Notes: a model not told the origin generated them from the sequence alone. A DNA stretch of 64,000 nt from Hermatobates lingyangjiaoensis (GCA_026182355.1 JAPFBL010000068.1:9213001-9277000), one strand, 5' to 3'; shown: positions 34,143 to 44,919, counted from the stretch's first letter. Numbers and translations: made by a program.

Positions 34143-35525
34143 TATTCTGTATTTATGTATTATTTGAGTTGTGTTAGTCAACATAAAGAGTTTTTTAATT
34201 AAAATTTCTCCTGTTACAAATTAACGTGATTATTGTGTTTATGTTATCAATAAAACCAAGTTTGAAGGCATTATTAATGTATATCTTTATGTTTTAATCT
34301 ATTATCACATCGTTTCCAGTTAAGAAGATAGTTTATTTACGACTTTAATTAAAATGACATTTTTGTTGCAAAATGAACGACATTTACAAGCATTTGCTTC
34401 GTGTACATTTCAGGGACTGAAGTGTGGCTCACTTTTTAAATGACTCCCTTTCAAATTATTAAAACAAGTTATTGAACAAAGTTAATTAAATTAGTGGTAC
34501 ATTTATCGAAAAAAGTATACTTTCACTGAATTCTGGAACTAAATATTTGTTCTATTTACAAATTTTGTATAAGTGAATGACTTAATTTCTTCAGGGAAGA
34601 ATTATAAATTGTACATAACTATATGATAATGATTTGATTAAATAATTGAGAATATCTAAACACATGATTCTTTAATCATACATTTGAAATATAAATATGA
34701 TATGGCCTCTAAAATAAGACGTATTGTGAGTACCAGCACAATTAAAGAATGATTTTTCCCTTATCATAGATATCGTTCTTCTTTAGTATAAAATGTAAAA
34801 CTAAAAATTTAGTATATAAATTTATAAATTTAGTATATAAAGTATAAAGATATTATTCTTCTTTAGGTTGTTATAAAGTATAATGATAGTCAAAGAAATA
34901 TATTTTAAAGTGTTGTGTATTTATGCATTTTAAAATCTAATGAACATATTCTTGATTATGTGCCTTCTTGAGACAGGGTGGGTATCTATCAGAGGTTCTG
35001 TAACAAATCTATATTTCTCACAATTTAACAAAGGTTAAAAGCAGTTAATAAACATACACTTTTGTGAAATAAAGAAGCCCATTTGATTGTGTGTAAGATT
35101 AAAGCATATTAAAGATACTTTACCATATTTTATTTTAAAACAAGTACTAATTCTCCTCGCTCCTCTGATTATTTTAAAAACTTTAAAATTTGTATTAAGT
35201 ATCGCCTTCATATAAAATAGCTTGAATAAAATTTCACAAACTTTGAATATTGATGAGGAAATTTTACACGAAGAATTATAACTATTAAGTTTTCTACCCA
35301 GTAACTTTTAAAATCGTGGTGCAGATATTTATAGCGTATAAATTATTTTCTTAATAATATTTTTGCTATATCTCTAGAATTTAGATAGTTTCAATAAAAA
35401 GAAATGAAGACTTGAATATAAAATACCTTAATAACATGTTTACTAACAGTAAAGGTAGAGTACAAGTTTATCGGCATAAAATATTTAGTTGTGGTTTATC
35501 AGACCTTCATGAAAAGAACTTGGGT
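34143..35525. other. AT-rich DNA, nothing recognised
   Basis: No gene, exon or repeat was identified. Confidence 0.4.
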
Positions 35526-35805
35526 ATTTTATATATATATATATATATATATGATCAAACCACAATAAGAAAAGGGGAAAAAAGGCAAACCAAAGTGAAT
35601 TAAATTAATGATAACACTTTTAATAGCAATACTTGAATTAGTTAATAATTTCGAAAGAATTAAAACATAATCTTATATATGTAATAAAGTGTAAAGAATG
35701 TAGAAAAGTTCTTCATTCGACACAAGTCATTTTTAACGACACATTTCAGCTGTAACAAGCGGTCTTCAAATTGTTATCATTAATTTAATTCACTTTGGTT
35801 TGTCC
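35526..35805. repeat. TA tract, PLE family-1 tail fragment and perfect fold-back
   Basis: A (TA)n tract (35528-35552) is followed by the reverse-strand family-1 tail (gatcaaaccacaataag). Then a 31-nt arm at 35585-35615 is repeated exactly in reverse complement at 35773-35803 (caaaccaaagtgaattaaat and its partner), with a loop of about 157 bp. The loop's right end holds a scrap of the family-1 hammerhead (gtaacaagcggtcttc). Confidence 0.65.
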
Positions 35806-35844
35806 GATTGTTCCAGTATGTATGTAATTATATAAGTCATAAAC

Positions 35845-36025
35845 GAAATTCGTTCCAGAAGGACTGATTACACTTAAAATAAATTTTGATATGTAGAAAG
35901 AAACGTAATTAAAGACTCACTTTTCAATATTTCGATAGTTACGGCGTTCGTTCAAAGGAGAAGAAGTGAACTGATAGAGAGACAACAGTCAACTGCCTAT
36001 ATATATATATATATATATATATATA
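35845..36025 (-). repeat. Decayed PLE family-2 end and TA tract
   Basis: Reverse-strand relative of the family-2 end at 43.65-43.85 and 63.3-63.45 kb: actcacttttcaatatttcg, a weakened stem II, ggagaagaagtgaa and gacaacagtcaactg all recur. It abuts a TA tract at 35999-36025. Confidence 0.6.
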
Positions 36026-36059
36026 ACCATATAAGTTAACTATATTACTATATCTAAGA

Positions 36060-36345
36060 GAGATCTATATAACTATATAACTATAACCGTAGCGAGAGAT
36101 CTCGTCAGAGTCAAATCATGTAGTAACATCTGCCTAGGGGTTGAAATGTGGGAGAGAAAAGAGATATTTTAAAGAGTGTAAAGTGCAGGTAGGGACAATG
36201 GTCTAGGGAGATTTGTTAGAGTAAACGAAGCAGTAAAGGACGAAAAAAGTTAAAAATTATCTGCTAGCTGTAAACACTCTTAAATGAGACTATTGCCCTC
36301 ATCAAGACTGAGTCAAGTTTAAAAAGCCTGTTACCAATGTTTATA
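36060..36345 (-). repeat. PLE family-1 3' terminal region
   Basis: Reverse-strand copy of the family-1 end: decayed hammerhead (36084-36113) and T-rich 3' region, up to ccaatgtttataatag. It continues directly into the coding relic at 36350-36600. Its forward-strand counterpart is at 36800-37120. Confidence 0.6.
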
Positions 36346-36349
36346 ATAG

Positions 36350-36600
36350 TTCATTTATTAAATTTAATCAGAGCGGATTCAATAATATTTCTTATGAATC
36401 ATATTCATTTTCATGAATTAATGATTTTCGCTCCGATCCAATCAATGTAATGATTTTCATTATTTATATGCAAGAATAGGAAGCTACTTTTTTTCTGTGT
36501 ACCTACGTTTTATTGGTTTTGTTTGTCACGTGTCTTTAATGATTTATCTGTTTGGCCAATATAAATATAAATAAATTTTCTAGCAACCTTTGCATGTCTT
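36350..36600 (-). pseudogene. PLE family-1 GIY-YIG endonuclease relic
   Basis: Reverse-strand translation across frameshifts gives a decayed PLE C-terminal endonuclease. It shows a GLYK...CKGC-like start, YIGQTDKSLKTRDKQNQ (the YIG half of GIY-YIG and a helical Arg), NNENHYIDWIGAKIINS, and at the end RNIIESALIKFNK then stop. In intact PLEs this domain nicks the target DNA. Frameshifts and stops (for example after KIINS) make it dead. It sits in the right order and strand just upstream of the family-1 terminal repeat, so it identifies which PLE those ends belong to. Identification is by motif pattern only. Confidence 0.65.
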
Positions 36601-36799
36601 TTTTTTATAAGCCACTACACACCAGTTCCGTGGGAGAGTTTTCATTAACATATTGCCTACGTTTTTACGATCAAAAACAAGTTTATGTGCAAGCACAAGA
36701 AGAGGGTCCAATGACTCATGATATGGTAAAACTATGGAATTTGGCATCAAACGGGATTCTATTGAATCATTGGATACTCTCCAAATCTAATATTAAATT

Positions 36800-37130
36800 T
36801 AATATTTAAAATTATAAACATTAGTAACGGTTTATTGGAACTTGACTCAGTCATGACGAGGGCAGTAGCCTCATATAAGAGGGTTGACAGTTAGTGGATT
36901 GTTTTTTACTTTTTTCGTCCTGTTCTTTTTTGTTTACTTTAACATATCTCCCTGGACTACTGTTCTTTCCTGCACTTTCCATCCTTTAAAATATCTCTCT
37001 TCCCTCAAACTCCTCTCAACACCTTACCAGATATTTTAACATTTTCGGTTCTAGTTGGGACTGGACTCTTGTTACGGTTGAAAGATTTTAGTTTAAACGT
37101 TGATTGTTATTTTACGTATTTATTGTGGTA
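36800..37130 (+). repeat. PLE family-1 3' terminal region, forward copy
   Basis: Matches 6.9-7.26 kb from ttataaacattagta through cttgactcagtcatgacgag to gttacggttgaaagat. The ctgacga box and half of stem II are deleted (gactggactcttgttacgg), so no ribozyme remains. It forms an inverted pair with 36060-36345, about 455 bp apart. Confidence 0.6.
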
Positions 37131-37405
37131 TTAGCTAGAATGTAAGTTTATTTCTTGTTAGTCAGGAAAACGAAGAACTGAAGTGATGGGTCCGTCGACC
37201 CTACCCTCTCTTGCCAGTCGATGACTGTTAATCCCCATCTCTCGCAAGACTAGCTGAATGCTGGCCACGGTTATTTCTTTATTAAGAACCTTCACCAAGT
37301 ACCTCTGACCATACGATCATAGCAAATCAATATTTGGCTTAAAATCGTTTAAAGGATGCTAAACCACTTCATATTATTAGTAGAAGGAGTAAATTTTACA
37401 TAGTT
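37131..37405. other. Unassigned DNA with a GC-richer patch
   Basis: The stretch at about 37185-37290 is GC-richer than the surroundings and may be an unrecognised repeat. It contains no open frame of note. Confidence 0.35.
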
Positions 37406-37411
37406 CATACA

Positions 37412-37491
37412 AAAAGAAAGTTGAATATATGTGTTAAATCTCATGGGTACACAAAGAAAGTTGAATATATGTGTTAAATCTCATAGGTACC
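37412..37491 (+). repeat. Tandem duplication, about 40 bp x 2
   Basis: aaagaaagttgaatatatgt gttaaatctcat occurs twice head to tail, with one G/A difference before gtac. Confidence 0.85.
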
Positions 37492-37840
37492 ATATTTTTA
37501 GATTGAATAAATATTAGAAAAGTTACCGAATTATGGAGTGTCATTAAATGAAACTAATACTTCTTATAATTACCCGTATTTAAACCAGAGATTTAGAACT
37601 AATTCTGTTTAACTACGATTATGGTTTTGTGATATCTAGATCATGGTTAGCAACCTTTTTGACCAACTCTTGTTAAATTGTAGTGAGTTATAATTAAATA
37701 TTTATTAATTATAAGTATAAATAAATATTTATTAATTAGTTATAAGTAAATTATAATTGAGGACTTCTGTGTCCATCTTTGAAGTTTATTCAACGTGTAT
37801 ATCGGAGTGTAGTATTAAAAAATAGTTCTTATAGTAAAGA

Positions 37841-38230
37841 CTAGCAGACGTGCCCGTCTTTGGTGGGTATTTTACAAAAATTCAGATATGATACGTGGTA
37901 TTTCAAAATATTATTAGAAAAGTTATGGAATAGTAAAAAATATATTTGTTACGACAGTGTTAAGTAAGTGCCTCAGTATAAACAAAATTAGCTGTCTATC
38001 CTTCAGGTGTATGGAAGAACAGAGAGTTGGAACCTCTGAATCTTGAACAAGCAACATACAATTGACCATGTGAAAAACAATTGGTCCCACTCACTTCAAT
38101 TCTTGCCGTAGTCAGAGATTGGTCTTGTGACTTATTTACCGTCATTGCAAATTAGAAGCTGATGGGAAGTTGCAACCGTTTAAATTGAAATGGACAGTAG
38201 CTAGGTATCAATAGTATGCGTGGTATAAAC
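37841..38230 (-). mobile_element. Helitron relic: helicase tail and intact 3' terminus
   Basis: Read on the reverse strand, the segment encodes the C-terminal end of a Helitron PIF1-like helicase: PFQFKRLQLPI, FAMTVNKSQDQSL (motif V region), then CFSHGQLYVACSRFRGSN (motif VI) and LFFHTPEG before a stop. One in-frame stop precedes FAMT. About 130 bp after the coding end lie the Helitron 3' marks: hairpin agacg-ggca-cgtct (37846-37859) and terminal CTAG (37841-37844), followed by T as expected for A/T insertion. The Rep domain and the rest of the helicase are missing. The second copy is at 25.7-26.2 kb. Confidence 0.8.
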
Positions 38231-38660
38231 ATTGACTCTCAGTACCACACCCAGTCATGATATCTGTCCGTATGACCTATCTGTGCAAAACACGAATTCG
38301 GAGTCGTGTTCCGTTACTATTGAACGGAACTAAAGAACGGTGTCCCGCCAGACTATTGAACGGATAATGGTGAAAAAAAAAGATAAAATATCCCCTTATA
38401 TGTGAATGAGTTGCAGAGACGTTCGGCAGCATTGCGTCATAGGAAGGGTGTGATTCAATACTTACTCAATCTACTTTCAAAATTGCTATCTGAAAATTCC
38501 AAACCTTGAATTTAACTAAAAAAAAAAAAAAATTTACTTCGAGGGATCTAATTAAATCAGTTGTAGTTTGTTATTATGAAATAAAGTAAAGTAAATTTTA
38601 CTAATCTTACAGGAACTCTATCTCACTATCTGTTGTTTTAAGATTACTGTCAAAATGAAA
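38231..38660. other. Unassigned DNA between Helitron and exon candidate
   Basis: Some of 38231-38370 may belong to the Helitron body, but no further helicase motif was readable. The rest is AT-rich and would be an upstream intron or 5' flank if the exon at 38693 is real. Confidence 0.35.
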
Positions 38661-38692
38661 GTCAATGCACTGATGAAAGGTTTCTTTTGTAG

Positions 38693-38750
38693 ATGGTGAT
38701 GAGCGTAGCGAGAATATTATTAGCAGTCGCCGTTCTACTACTCATCCCAG
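38693..38750 (+). CDS. Candidate signal-peptide exon of an unknown secreted protein
   Basis: A short exon-like segment is framed by a pyrimidine-rich acceptor (tttcttttgtag, ending 38692) and a consensus donor (CCAG/gtaagtctt, from 38751). It reads MVMSVARILLAVAVLLLIP plus the first base of the next codon. A short start with one Arg and an 11-12-residue hydrophobic core is what a secretory signal peptide looks like. The intron after it would be phase 1, common after signal-peptide exons. Codons are mixed in GC use, unlike the AT-rich surroundings. The rest of the protein was not found in the window, so no family can be named. It could still be chance. Confidence 0.45.
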
Positions 38751-40305
38751 GTAAGTCTTCTGTATTTTATATCCTTTTGAATAATCGACTTGAAACGAGG
38801 GCTTTTTACTGATTTGTTTAAACAAGTTTACAGAGATAGAGTTATTTTTATTGTAAAGTGATAAAAAATTTATATAAAGCATAACTTAATTAGCGTTTAA
38901 GTAAACTACAAATTTTTTTTCAATATAGTAATAGATTATTATAGATTTTAGAGTATAATTGTTTATTATTACTTCAAGCAGGTCCCAACATATTCGATGG
39001 GTTGCTCATCATTTACTATAGAAAGTTTTAACTTGCACTATGCGAATGAAAAAAAATTTGTAGATTTTAGGTGTTAATGAACACATGTTGTGCTGTCAAA
39101 CAACCACACCTGAAGATTACGACATTAAGACTTGAATAATCAAGTTATCATTTACCTTTTATTTACCTTTTTATCATCAAGAAATCACATTTACTGAAGC
39201 AAACTAATGTCTAATAATCACTTTACATTATTCAAACCTTCATTAAACGGTAATAACCTCTAGAAAATTGATTAATTTATGCGACTTGATTGTGTTTTAT
39301 TATTAACAGCATATCAATTGTATATAGTTATGTAATAACACATACAAACTGATGAGGCAACACATCAATTAAAATATTTTAATTGAATCAAATATTTTTG
39401 AAAAAAAAATTAAAGATTTTTATTATATATTTAGCATATCAGGCACATTAATAGTCGTATGAAAGTAAAGCATTGACAAATGTTAGCAGAGGGGGATGAA
39501 GTCTTATCTCACAGGACTCCCTGGCTGGTCAGTAATATTCATGGATATTCAGGCTACCGCCTTATCGCTGGTAGCTGCGTAGCATCGGAGATCCCCCCAC
39601 ACGCCCAAATTTTTAGACCACTCTCATCCTGGATGAGGGATTGATTTTTATCTAGTAAATGAAATAATTTTTCACGATTGAAAAAATTTCGTTATTTGAA
39701 TGAGTTTATTGGTTTTGAGGTCTCCTGAATCAATTTTTTTTTGCTGAAACGAGTGTGTAAGTTTTTTTTGTATCTAGATGTGTGTAAGTGGTGAGTATCA
39801 ATCGAAGACATTGTAATTACTCAAATGGTTTAGAGTTTGAGGGATCAGAAATAAAGCTAGTCAAGGAAGCGGCTCTGATATTAGCGGTAATGTGCCCTAG
39901 TGCTTTATGAGAATGCCACTGCTCGTACTTTACATCAAAAGAAGCATTTGTTTTCCCATCACTTGTGCTAATTCTATAAAATTACCATTTTAGATTAGTG
40001 TTCGTAGTTTATTTACGATAAAAATGTTAATATTGTATTGTTGGAAGAAGAACTATAACACTAATAACATTAACTATTGGTTGACACCTGCAGTTAGTTG
40101 TTTGGATTTGTCCTCTCAAAAAGTTCCATTTATTGATGTAATTTTAGTTTAATCTGTCAAAGTTCAACTCAATAAGTCAAGAAAAACAATAGGAAAAATC
40201 TACACTATTGGTGGTATTATCCTATAGAATATGAATTAGATACATCTAACAGTGTAGCTTGTAGTACTCCAGAAACTTTTGAATACGCATCCATCAAAGA
40301 AACTC
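38751..40305. other. Putative intron or intergenic DNA, one GC-richer island
   Basis: No second exon was recognised. The patch at about 39485-39640 is GC-richer (gctaccgccttatcgctggt, gatccccccac) and looks like an unidentified repeat rather than coding DNA. Confidence 0.35.
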
Positions 40306-40309
40306 ACAT

Positions 40310-40435
40310 ACACGCATGCATCAAACATCATAAAAAAATACTAAAAAGGACTTTGGGAACCTCAAACATGTAATTCCCTTAAAATCACGATATCGATTTC
40401 TTTCATAATTGCTGCACTTCACTTAGAGTAAAGTA
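40310..40435 (+). repeat. 1.63-kb repeat, decayed terminal fragment F
   Basis: Matches the last 120 bp of copies B-E in order: acatcataaaaaaat, gggaacctcaaacatgtaat, atcacgatatcgatttcttt, cacttagagtaaagta. Diverged, with the microsatellite reduced to cacatacacgc. Confidence 0.65.
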
Positions 40436-40518
40436 CAACTCACAATATAAATACTTCAGATTATGAATTTTTTCAATAGTTTATTCTCTTTGCCCAATAT
40501 TATTTCATGTAACTGAGA

Positions 40519-41025
40519 TTGAACTGTATGTTGGGTGGGCACTTTTTACATTGTGGTATAGAAAATTTGCTAGGGTTCTGGAGAAACTGTGAGTTGTACT
40601 TGATTTGTTATTTGCACCTTTATCTTTTAAGTTTTTTTGTAGATAAGTACATCTTACTCAATAACACTTACCAATACTTATTACTACTTACGACATTGAA
40701 AGATTCCTTTCTAGTCATTTGTTGTGTAACGTTTACATTACATTTGTATCTCATTCATAAGAGTTTGATATATTTTCTTACATTTCTGGGAGTATTTTGT
40801 GGTGAACCTGAGTAAAACATTATGTGTGACCCGATACAATCATCAACATTGTTTTCATTAGTTAGTGATTCAACGTTGAATTTGGCGAGGGTCGCTGCAG
40901 ATTTATTTCCGGGAATAAAGACATCCCTTTCACAACTAGCTTCCTTAGCATTGTGGTTGACATTTTCTCGAATTCCACCAGTAATTCAAATAACTCCACA
41001 ACCTTTAGTTATAAGTATCACATGA
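40519..41025 (+). other. Two adjacent unidentified open frames
   Basis: One frame (40519-40815, 98 codons) is Leu, Tyr and Cys-rich with hydrophobic stretches. The next (40822-41025, 67 codons) has more balanced composition, and its reverse strand at 40830-40980 also reads plausibly. Neither shows a domain I can name. They could be chance frames, an unrecognised repeat, or exons downstream of the signal-peptide exon; I see no clear splice sites to support the last option. Confidence 0.25.
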
Positions 41026-41927
41026 GTGAGTTTGTCAGTAAGAAACTAAAATCTAAATATAAATGAAAGATAATGTTTGAAAATACAATAAAAGTTTCAT
41101 ACTATTACCTTTCTCCCTCAGGGACAAATTATATACCATCCTGTATTCATGTTATATGCAAAAAAAAAACAACTCATTCAAGGACTTAAATTTATGCAAC
41201 TAAAGTAAATAAAATGAAAAATTTAACTGAATTTTAGTTAATCTAGATGAAAAAAGGCTCTCCGTCGATATTATTTCAAATAATGTTCCATATATCAGGA
41301 ATCTATTTTGTGGTCTATAGAGTACCTTAAAACATTTAAATGTATACATGTAAAACGAATATTGTCTTCAAAAGTACTTAAATTGATTAAGAGAAATAGA
41401 GATAATATAATTGCCAGTATTGTTGAATTGGTGATGTAACTTTATGCATTAATGTAAAGAAAATGAATTAATAATTATCTGGTGGTTATAATTGTAATTT
41501 GTTAGAGCTTAATGATTTCTGTCAATTACTAAATGTACCACCTGCTTTGAAATAATGCAAAATGGATTTATTAATTTATTATGTTTCTAACCTAATAAAC
41601 ATGATTTGCAGAAAGGAACCATTAATGTTTTAGCAATTATAAGTTTATCCTTTAATAGGGATTTCCAACAGGTGAGTAATTTTATGTACTAAGGTTTCCA
41701 TCAAAACAACAGGAATTGATTTATAAAAATATATTGACATAATTATATTTCAAAACGGAACAGGTAGTCATTTAAAATTTTAGATTTTATTATTTGCAGG
41801 AAGTAATTTTTGATTTTAGCTTAGATTAATGAAATACAATAACACTAGAAAAATTAGATTTGAATCGTTTCACTGAGGTATATAATACAATCTTTTCACT
41901 GTAAATAAGACAGGTCTGAGCCACAAG

Positions 41928-41988
41928 CAGTAGCAGTAGCAGTAGAAGTAGCAGTAGCAGTAGCAGTAGAAGTAGCAGTAGCAGTAGG
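41928..41988 (+). repeat. AGCAGT microsatellite
   Basis: Tandem agcagt units with occasional agaagt variants (about ten copies). Confidence 0.95.
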
Positions 41989-42059
41989 TGTGGGGTGTCA
42001 GGAGAAGCCTCATATTTTTTTCTGTCGCCTGCGAGCTGTTATTGAGACAGAACGTGTCT

Positions 42060-42760
42060 TTTTGTGGGCAACTGTCACGAGGTATTGTCGAATTCTAGAA
42101 TGATGTATGTCTATTTAGAGTTGTTTTTGCTCAAGGAAAAGAAAAAAGTCAGACGGAGCCAAGTTAGGACTTTAGGGGATTTCGTTTGCAGCGACCGCAC
42201 CACCAGGAGGTGAGGTACGCCGCGTTGTCATGGTGAAGCGTCCATGTTGTTGTAATGTCTGGTCATACGCGGTTTACTATGTTTCAAATGTTCGAGCACT
42301 TTCTCATACAGTTTTGAATTTTCTGTTCTTCAAGAGAGCGCAAACTTTTTTCAAACAATGCCACTGCGATGGATAAACACAATCTGCATGGATTTGATTT
42401 TTAATCTGCCGTCTGGAGCACTCTGGTATGTGCTACTCCGAACTTTGACTCTTGATCTCAGAGCCGTATTCAAAGACCCTTACATCAAAAAAATCCTTAC
42501 ATGTTTGAATCGCACTAGGACTTACTGGCAAATTTTCTTGTGCTCCATCTTCTAATCTTCAGTCAGGTTCTTTGAAACAAGCTTCATACAAAACTTTCAC
42601 ATGTCTCAACATAAGAGATCTTCAATAATCATGCGCTGAATTTTACTGAAGGACATTTCCAGTTGGTCAGCTACCAGAAAAACAGATAACCGTCGATCAG
42701 AGTGTAGAAGCGCCTTGACTCCCACCACCCTGGCATCCGTCCGTGCTATCTATTAGATAA
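42060..42760 (-). pseudogene. mariner-family transposase relic
   Basis: Reverse-strand translation in shifting frames shows a decayed mariner transposase. Near 42.7 kb the helix-turn-helix linker reads LLHSDRRLSVFLVADQLEMS then KIQRMIIEDLL. At about 42.23 kb the second catalytic Asp lies in TLHHDNAAYLTS. At about 42.15 kb the third lies in NLAPSDFFLFL. HHDNA and the APSDFFLF pattern are hallmarks of the DDD-type mariner catalytic core. Several stops and frameshifts separate the parts, so it is inactive. Terminal inverted repeats were not located. A forward 65-codon frame in the same place is a shadow. Confidence 0.75.
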
Positions 42761-42764
42761 TATG

Positions 42765-43310
42765 AAAAGTAGATAATTATAACATAATACACAAAGTGTA
42801 AATATATATATGAAACAGTACCTTTATTCCTCAAAAATAGATCTGCAACAATCTTAGTCAAGTCAATGTCGAGTCACAGATAACGGAATGAAATGTTGAT
42901 AACTAGGATGGGTTACACATTATTTTTTGCTCAGGTTTACCCGAAAGACATTTCTAGAAATAAAAGAATTTTGTACATATATTTGAAAAAAAAAAAAAGC
43001 TCTCTAATGCTGTAACAGAAACCAGTTTAATATGAAATGTCATAGTTTTACCATATCATGAGTCATAAAACTCACTTCCTAGGCTTGCTCAAAATCATAA
43101 ATTTAATATAGTTCTTTCTAATAGTAATAAAGTAGGTATTACCTTAATACAACTTTCCTGGAGTGAACTCCATAAAGGGAGTGTAGTGATATTTATCGTG
43201 GTATGAAATATTGATGTTGATAACAAACATTTTGAATCTTCTATACTTAAGTTTAATAGATAAATACTTATTATTTAATACATTTACATGTATAGTCAAG
43301 TTAGTCATGG
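42765..43310. other. AT-rich DNA, nothing recognised
   Basis: No gene or named repeat was seen. Confidence 0.4.
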
Positions 43311-43314
43311 TTTA

Positions 43315-43560
43315 GTAAAGTTAGACTCAATGTTAATGTGAGCTTTGTCTATAGTCTTGTCTGTATTTTTAACCTTTGTCTACAGCTGGAAGATAACTTT
43401 TTACTTATTTCTTCTTGAACTCCTTTCTTTACCCTAACTTATCTTTCCCAGCCTTTTGATATCTTTATTTGCATTCTATACTCTTTAAAGTACCTCCTCT
43501 ACAAAACCTACATTTTTTTTCCTTTTTTCCTTTAAACCCTAAAAGGGAAAATATTGGCCT
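43315..43560 (+). repeat. Diverged PLE-type 3' region ending near a TA tract
   Basis: The order gttagactcaatgttaatgtg, agctggaagataactttttact, cccagccttttgat and actctttaaagtacctcctc parallels the T-rich 3' region of family 1 at 6.93-7.1 kb. No hammerhead core follows; the TA tract at 43600 does. Confidence 0.45.
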
Positions 43561-43597
43561 AAATTTCAACAGCAGTGCTAGGTCAAGACTGCTGTTC

Positions 43598-43599
<2 letters not shown>

Positions 43600-43648
<49 letters not shown>
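43600..43648. repeat. TA microsatellite
   Basis: Pure (TA)n of about 48 bp abutting the 3' end of the reverse-strand family-2 PLE. Confidence 0.95.
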
Positions 43649-43649
<1 letters not shown>

Positions 43650-43732
43650 ATGATAAACGAAAAACGGTCCGGCAGGACAAATAACAATTAAAATAAGCAG
43701 TGACACATAAACAGAAACACAACAAAGACTCA

Positions 43733-43780
43733 CTTTTCAATATTTCGACCGTAATGGCGGTCGTCCTCAGGAGAAGAAGT
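43733..43780 (-). ncRNA. Hammerhead-like ribozyme core, family 2
   Basis: On the reverse strand: CTTCTC, CTGAGGA, stem II gaccg-ccatta-cggtc, GAAA, palindromic stem III ATAT, T at the cleavage position, then GAAAAG pairing back to CTTCTC with one C-A mismatch. Confidence 0.6.
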
Positions 43781-44053
43781 GAATTGACGGAGGGACGACA
43801 GTCAACTGAAGAACTCACAGGGTGAGGGCTAAAGCAGTGCTGCCGCAAAGGAGACGAATAAAAAAGGAACTAGGAAGTCGAGAGCAAAAATAAAAAAAAA
43901 AAAAAAATGTTTTTGAAAGGTAGAAAAAGGTTAAGAAAAGAAAAATTAAAGAAAATATATAGAACAATTAAAAATAAAAAAATATTAAAAAAAAAAAAAT
44001 AAAAATAAAAAAAAAATTAATAAATAAAAAAAAATAAATAAATAAATAAAAAA

Positions 44054-44865
44054 CTAACGATTTAAATTCAAGCCAGGTTTCGTGCGTGCCCCCAGGAGCC
44101 AAATGTGGGCTTCCTCAGAAGCTTTTAAAGTAACTTGTCTGTTATCACTGGGGACTTGTTTAAGAACTTGGACTGTGAAACAATCATTGAAACTGAGATG
44201 GTGGGAATTAGCGTGAGTGGCGACAGGGAGACTGATGCGTTTACCAACCGAAAGCCTGTGATTATTCATCCGAAGGTTCAGCATCGTAGATGCTAAACCA
44301 ACGTAAAAAGCATCACACTGGGTGCATTTCAAAAGGTAAACGCAGTCAGTGGAGATACAGGAGGAAGGACTGTGAATAGGGTAAGAATTAAGATTAGTTA
44401 GAGACTCAAATGAAGACCCAGAATCAACAATGGGACAGGTAAGACATCTCCGACGTCCACAACGTTGTAGGCCACCACTGCTTTGGGGATTCTGAATAAG
44501 TTTGCCGGCCCGGTGGGAAAAAATATTTGAGAGATTGGGGGCTCTTCTAAAGGAAATGCGGGGCAACTGGTTAAAAACTGAAACGGTAGAGGGGGAAGAG
44601 GAAAGGATAGGGTAAAGTTCTTTAATAAATTTTCTTAATTTATGGACACCAGGGAAATAATTTGTAAGAAGCGAAGCAGTAGTAGTGGGTTCTCTTCTGT
44701 TATTAGTGGAAAAGTTGACATTGGCAGGGATGATTCGGCTATTGATTAAATTGGGGGGATAACCACGCTGAGTGAATTTGCATTTAAGTTTTTGAAGATT
44801 AGTTTCCCGATCTTGGATATTATTACAGAGGCGATGAAGACGGATTGAAAGAGACCGCGGGATAG

Positions 44866-44872
<7 letters not shown>
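44054..44872 (-). CDS. PLE polyprotein C-terminal part with GIY-YIG endonuclease
   Basis: Encodes about 272 residues of a Penelope-like retroelement protein, open to its stop with no frameshift; the reading frame enters from the TA tract, so the 5' part (reverse transcriptase core) is missing. The first 60-70 residues (RLHRLCNN...FTQRGYP) look like the thumb that follows PLE reverse transcriptases. A linker has CGRRRCLTC, the spaced Cys pattern of PLEs. The endonuclease then shows [14 protein letters not shown] (the GIY-YIG pair), LNLRMNNHR with its Arg, and near the end [12 protein letters not shown] with the metal-binding Glu. This enzyme nicks target DNA to start insertion. The TA tracts on both sides fit TA-rich target choice. 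It cannot move alone. Confidence 0.85.

Positions 44873-44919
<47 letters not shown>

Larger units (their letters stand above)
43649..44872 (-). mobile_element. PLE family 2, 5'-truncated, between two TA tracts
   Basis: From the TA tract at 43600-43648 to the TA tract at 44873 and above, the reverse strand gives a 5'-truncated Penelope-like element. It has an open C-terminal coding part (44054-44872), an A/T-rich 3' untranslated region (43860-44050), and a terminal repeat with hammerhead (43649-43850). Its terminal repeat is almost identical to 63290-63450 and 63840-64000. Confidence 0.85.

Noticed and set aside
41928..41988. AGCAGT array considered as a CRISPR-like or coding poly-Ser/Ala repeat
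   Set aside because: The unit is 6 bp with no spacers and no open coding context; it is a simple microsatellite.
43465..43848. 127-codon reverse frame and overlapping forward frame around the 43.6-kb TA tract
   Set aside because: Both run through (TA)n and PLE terminal repeat; the same frame recurs at 63.1-63.4 kb for the same reason.
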